7,115 nucleotides of DNA from an uncultured Oscillospiraceae bacterium (GTDB lineage Bacteria > Bacillota > Clostridia > Oscillospirales > Oscillospiraceae): assembly GCA_947628975.1 (NCBI GenBank), contig CANRBW010000077.1, positions 1 to 7,115 of the forward strand, read 5' to 3'. Both the position numbers and the translations under genes were made by a program. Positions 4,437-7,115 of this stretch are shown here, piece by piece. The notes beneath the pieces were generated by a model that saw only the letters and a program-made list of their open reading frames with translations, had not been told where the DNA came from and did no database searches. The number at the start of each line of letters is the position of its first letter. Position 1 is the stretch's first letter.

Positions 4437-4746
4437 CCGCTACATACCGGACCGGGAGGAGGCCGTCCCCGTGGGCGGGCCGGACCCCTCCCCCGCCGGT
4501 CCCGCCGGGGGGCGGGCCGGGGCGGGCGGCCTGCTGGCCGGTCTGCTGGGCCAGGGCGACGGGGAGGCCCGCCGCCTGCGCCAGGGCCTGACCTCCCTGC
4601 TGAAGGCGCTCCACCTGGAGCGGCTGGACACCGGGGACCTCCTGCTGGGGCTGATCGTGCTCTTTCTGGTGCTGGAGGACGGGGACGACCTGGACGTGGT
4701 CATCACCCTGGCCCTGACCATCCTGCTCAGTTTGGGAGAGCGGTAG
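4429..4746 (+). CDS. Small hydrophobic-tailed protein beginning MYNRYIP (cluster gene 3)
   Basis: The protein has 105 residues, and its ATG follows GGGAGGAGGGAG directly upstream. The N-terminal MYNRYIPD is followed by a Gly/Pro-rich flexible part (about 12-45), an amphipathic segment LTSLLKALHLERLDTGD (54-70), and two hydrophobic stretches. These are LLLGLIVLFLVL (71-82) and DVVITLALTILLSL (89-102), split by the acidic EDGDDLD (83-89). This suggests a short membrane hairpin or membrane-peripheral tail. I recall small clostridial proteins with the same MYNRYIP start and DTGDLLL…hydrophobic tail, all without assigned function. It overlaps gene 2 by 8 nt, and its last 20 bp overlap the convergent minus-strand gene. 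It probably anchors products of genes 1 and 2 at the membrane, which is inference from gene order. Confidence 0.78.
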   Translation: MYNRYIPDREEAVPVGGPDPSPAGPAGGRAGAGGLLAGLLGQGDGEARRLRQGLTSLLKALHLERLDTGDLLLGLIVLFLVLEDGDDLDVVITLALTILLSLGER

Positions 4747-5488
4747 TGTGGACCACCGTGCCGTCGGGCAGGGTGAAACTCTGGCCGGGGGTGGCGGGGG
4801 TCTCCACGGTGTAGCCGCTCATGCGGTAAAACACCTGGCCGTCCTTACTGCTCTCGGCGTGGACCAACAGCCCGGTGTCCACCGAGATCCAGTAGCTCTC
4901 CAGATAGCCCAGTTCCGGCTCCTCCACGGCGATGTAGATGCAGGGCATCTGCTCGCTGAGGGCGTACTGGGCGGCCACCACCCGCTCCCGGTCGGCGGCC
5001 AGCACGTCCTCGTAGGTGGGCAGACGCTGGCTCAGGTCGGCGGAGCGCTGGGAGGCGTCATACTCCTCCCAGGCGCGCTCGGCGCCGTACCAGACGTAGC
5101 GCTTCCCCTGGCCGATGAGGCTGTGCTGGACCCGGCGGTCAGGCAGGGTCAGGGCGGTCTGGGTCCAGCCGCCGTCCACCGTCACCGTGGCCTCGGTGAC
5201 GCCCACGGTCCCGTCCGGCCCCAGGGTCTCGGCGGTGATGGTCCGGGCGTAGCTGTCCGGCCGCTCCAGGGTGGCCACCACCTGCTGGACCGTGTCCGGG
5301 GTGATCTCCACCCGCTGGTAGTCCCCGGCGGCCTGTTGGGGCGGCTGGTCGTCGGTCACCGGGGCCAGGGAGGGCAGGATCACCTCCGGGGTCTTGTGGA
5401 ACAGGTTGATGGAAAAGGCGGAAAACAGCGCCACCGCCATGACCGCGGCGATCAGGACGGCAAGCAGGGTACGGTGGCCTCGTTTCAC
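4727..5488 (-). CDS. Membrane-anchored extracytoplasmic protein, possibly LolA-like fold
   Basis: The protein has 253 residues. The GTG start (5488-5486) follows GAGGAGGAG by 5 nt. MKRGHR precedes an uncleaved-looking hydrophobic segment (about 8-27) with no lipobox cysteine, then a Pro-rich spacer and an extracytoplasmic domain. TPDTVQQVVATLERPDSYART, alternating strands, 'GKRYVWYGAERAWEEY' and YWISVDTGLLVHAES (about 199-213) recall the open beta-sheet LolA/RseB type, but the similarity is weak and seen by eye only. It starts 37 nt after the UDP-GlcNAc 2-epimerase gene and is probably co-transcribed, hinting at an envelope role. Its 3' end overlaps cluster gene 3 by 20 bp. No specific function can be given. 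Confidence 0.78.
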   Translation of the reverse strand: MKRGHRTLLAVLIAAVMAVALFSAFSINLFHKTPEVILPSLAPVTDDQPPQQAAGDYQRVEITPDTVQQVVATLERPDSYARTITAETLGPDGTVGVTEATVTVDGGWTQTALTLPDRRVQHSLIGQGKRYVWYGAERAWEEYDASQRSADLSQRLPTYEDVLAADRERVVAAQYALSEQMPCIYIAVEEPELGYLESYWISVDTGLLVHAESSKDGQVFYRMSGYTVETPATPGQSFTLPDGTVVHTTALPN

Positions 5489-5525
5489 AGCGTCTCCTCC
5501 TCTCCCGGCGCTCCCTCCGGTCCGC

Positions 5526-6674
5526 TCAGGCCAGCCAGGGCTCCGGCGGCTCCTCCCGGAGGCCCAGGTGGTACTCCACCGCGTCGGCGATGCGCCCGCA
5601 GGCCCGGCCGTCCCCGTAGGGGTTGACGGCCCGCGCCATCTTGTCGTAGGCGGCCCGGTCCTCCAGCAGCTCCCGGCCCAGGGCGTAGATCCGCTCCTCT
5701 TCCGTGCCCGCCAGCCGTACCGTCCCCGCCGCCACCGCCTCCGGCCGCTCCGTCTCCCGGCGGAGGACCAGCACCGGCTTGCCAAGGGCGGGGGCCTCCT
5801 CCTGGAGGCCGCCTGAGTCGGTCATCACCAGATACGCCCTGGCCATGAGGTTGTGCATCTCCAGCACGTCCAGGGGCTCGATGAGGTGGATGTTCTCCAC
5901 CCCGTCCAGGTGGCTGTGGGCCGCCTCCTGGACCACCGGGGAGAGGTGCACCGGGTAGACCAGCTCCGCCTCCGGGCAGTCCTGGGCCAGCCGCCGGAGG
6001 GCGGCCATGATGTGGTCCATGGGCGCGCCGTAGTTCTCCCGGCGGTGGCAGGTCACCAGGATGACCCGGCGGTGGGCGTAGTCCAGCCGGTTGAGGAGCG
6101 GGGTGGCGAAGACGAAGTCCTCCCGCACGGTGGTCCTGAGCGCGTCGATGACCGTGTTGCCGGTGAGGTAGACCCCCCGGTCGATCCCCTCCCGCGCCAA
6201 ATTGTCCCGGTTGGCGGGGGTGGGGCAGAAGTGGAGGACGGCCAGGTCGCCGGTGAGGGTGCGGTTCATCTCCTCGGGGAAGGGGGAGTAGCGGTCGTAG
6301 GTGCGAAGGCCCGCCTCCACATGGCCCACGGGGATCTTGGCGTAGAAGGCGGCCAGGGCCCCGGCGAAGGTGGTGGAGGTGTCCCCGTGGACCAGCACCA
6401 GGTCCGGCCGGGCCTCCTCCAGCACCCGCTCCATCCCCAGCAGGGCCTTGGCGGTGATGGTGTAGAGGCTCTGGCGGGGCTCCATGATGTCCAGGTCGAA
6501 GTCGGGCCGGAGGTCAAAGGCCCCCAGCACCGCGTCCAGCATCTGGCGGTGCTGGGCGGTGACACAGCACAGGCTCTCCACGCCGGGGCGGCTCTGGAGC
6601 TCCCGGACCAGGGGGGCCATTTTGATGGCCTCCGGCCGGGTGCCGAAGACGGACATGACCCGCGCGGTCTTCAT
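5526..6674 (-). CDS. wecB: UDP-N-acetylglucosamine 2-epimerase, non-hydrolysing
   Basis: The enzyme interconverts UDP-GlcNAc and UDP-ManNAc in the cytoplasm, supplying ManNAc for wall teichoic-acid linkage units, capsules or other glycans (MnaA in B. subtilis, WecB in E. coli). The 382 residues match the family length of about 375-385. Visible motifs are FGTRPEAIKMAP (10-21), HGDTSTT (96-102), GHVEAGLR (117-124), PFPEEMNR (131-138), HRREN (210-214), TDSGGLQEEAP (285-295), RRETERPE (305-312) and NPYGDG (351-356), so the active-site acids and UDP-binding residues appear intact. The ATG overlaps the stop of the transferase gene in the form ATGA. The tight coupling places both in one envelope-sugar operon. 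The final glycan cannot be decided here. Confidence 0.96.
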   Translation of the reverse strand: MKTARVMSVFGTRPEAIKMAPLVRELQSRPGVESLCCVTAQHRQMLDAVLGAFDLRPDFDLDIMEPRQSLYTITAKALLGMERVLEEARPDLVLVHGDTSTTFAGALAAFYAKIPVGHVEAGLRTYDRYSPFPEEMNRTLTGDLAVLHFCPTPANRDNLAREGIDRGVYLTGNTVIDALRTTVREDFVFATPLLNRLDYAHRRVILVTCHRRENYGAPMDHIMAALRRLAQDCPEAELVYPVHLSPVVQEAAHSHLDGVENIHLIEPLDVLEMHNLMARAYLVMTDSGGLQEEAPALGKPVLVLRRETERPEAVAAGTVRLAGTEEERIYALGRELLEDRAAYDKMARAVNPYGDGRACGRIADAVEYHLGLREEPPEPWLA

Positions 6675-7115
6675 CCCCTGTCCCCCTCCCCTCTCGCCGG
6701 GGCGGCCCGGTGGTCGGCCTCGGCGGACTGGTCGGCGGACTCGGCGGTCTCGTCGGGCTGGGCGGCCTCGGCGGACTGGTCGACGGACTCGGCGGTGGGC
6801 TGGCCGGCCTCGGCGGGCTCCTCCTCAGAAATCTCCCTGGGGAGGTGGGGGCGGATGAACACGCCCATGGCCACCGCCCCCGCCGCGCACAGCGCCACCA
6901 GCACCAGCATGGCCCGGAGGGGGCCGGAGGTGGTCAGCACCACGGCGGAGAGGCCCAGCACCGCGCTGATGATATACAGGATCGCCACCGCCTGCTTCTG
7001 GGAGAAGCCCATGTCGATGAGCCGGTGGTGGACGTGGCTCCGGTCGGGGTGCATGGGGCTCTGGCCGTGGGCGATGCGGCGGATGAAGGCGAAGCAGGTG
7101 TCAAAGATGGGCAGG
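6671..7115 (-). CDS. WecA/TagO-type undecaprenyl-phosphate GlcNAc-1-phosphate transferase, C-terminal part
   Basis: Only the last 147 codons are inside the window; the first full codon is 7114-7112. LPIFDTCFAFIRRIAHG, then SPMHPDRSHVHHRLIDMGFS, is the conserved end of the MraY/WecA superfamily, with the HxHHR motif that helps place the nucleotide sugar. Two transmembrane segments follow (AVAILYIISAVLGLSAVVL and AMLVLVALCAAGAVAMGVFI). The protein ends in an acidic tail, SEEEPAEAG and onward, rich in Ala, Glu, Asp and Gln, that is not part of the enzyme fold and carries a 16-residue repeat. Such enzymes put a sugar-1-phosphate on undecaprenyl phosphate at the membrane, starting teichoic acid or other glycans. 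The next gene is the 2-epimerase (4-nt overlap). TagO versus WecA naming is left open. Confidence 0.92.
   Translation of the reverse strand, partial: LPIFDTCFAFIRRIAHGQSPMHPDRSHVHHRLIDMGFSQKQAVAILYIISAVLGLSAVVLTTSGPLRAMLVLVALCAAGAVAMGVFIRPHLPREISEEEPAEAGQPTAESVDQSAEAAQPDETAESADQSAEADHRAAPARGEGDRG
6715..6796. repeat. 48-bp-period direct repeat inside the transferase tail
   Basis: A 34-bp segment at 6715-6748 recurs at 6763-6796 with one mismatch, a period of 48 bp or 16 codons. It encodes TAESVDQSAEA and TAESADQSAEA in the acidic C-terminal tail. A shorter related piece occurs near 6805-6819. In-frame duplication in a disordered tail is the likely origin. Confidence 0.85.

Noticed and set aside
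4748..5626. Plus-strand frame opposite the membrane-anchored protein gene (292 codons)
   Set aside because: Low-complexity Gly/Val/His antisense shadow of two well-supported minus-strand genes.

Overview
The window looks like chromosome of a high-GC, low-GC-phylum Gram-positive anaerobe, most likely a gut clostridium of the Oscillospirales (Flavonifractor/Oscillibacter-like). This is inferred from G+C-rich coding sequence with strong AGGAGG ribosome binding sites and sigma-A-type promoters, the infC-rpmI-rplT order, a clostridial NifU-type scaffold protein, and a small-gene cluster whose last product begins MYNRYIP. No rRNA, tRNA, transposase, phage gene or CRISPR array was found.

Left part (1-2037, all minus strand). 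A promoter at 504-532 drives an Fe-S scaffold gene that runs off the left edge and appears to carry a one-base deletion near position 24. To its right is the translation operon infC-rpmI-rplT. It has a near-consensus promoter (2009-2037), a leader of about 150 nt with an intrinsic terminator and a competing pairing (an L20-leader-type attenuator), an infC that seems to start with ATC, and a strong terminator after rplT (598-640).

Middle (2038-3640). A roughly 270-bp gene-free array of four 75-bp tandem repeats fills the space between the infC promoter and the 3' end of a TIGR04255-family gene. That gene has its own promoter, whose -35 box contains the stop codon of an upstream YfcE-like metallophosphoesterase gene.

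Right-middle (3641-4746, plus strand). A compact three-gene cluster encodes an Ala-rich helical protein, a two-domain protein with a Pro/Ala linker, and a small hydrophobic-tailed protein. The genes are nearly contiguous or overlapping and their function is unknown. It is the best candidate here for an undescribed system.

Right part (4727-7115, minus strand). An envelope-sugar operon reads, in transcription order, a WecA/TagO-type undecaprenyl-phosphate sugar-1-phosphate transferase (C-terminal part only), UDP-GlcNAc 2-epimerase, and a membrane-anchored extracytoplasmic protein of unknown function. The first two would feed GlcNAc-1-P onto lipid carrier and make UDP-ManNAc, as needed for teichoic-acid linkage units or other surface glycans. 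The last gene converges on, and overlaps by 20 bp, the end of the plus-strand cluster.
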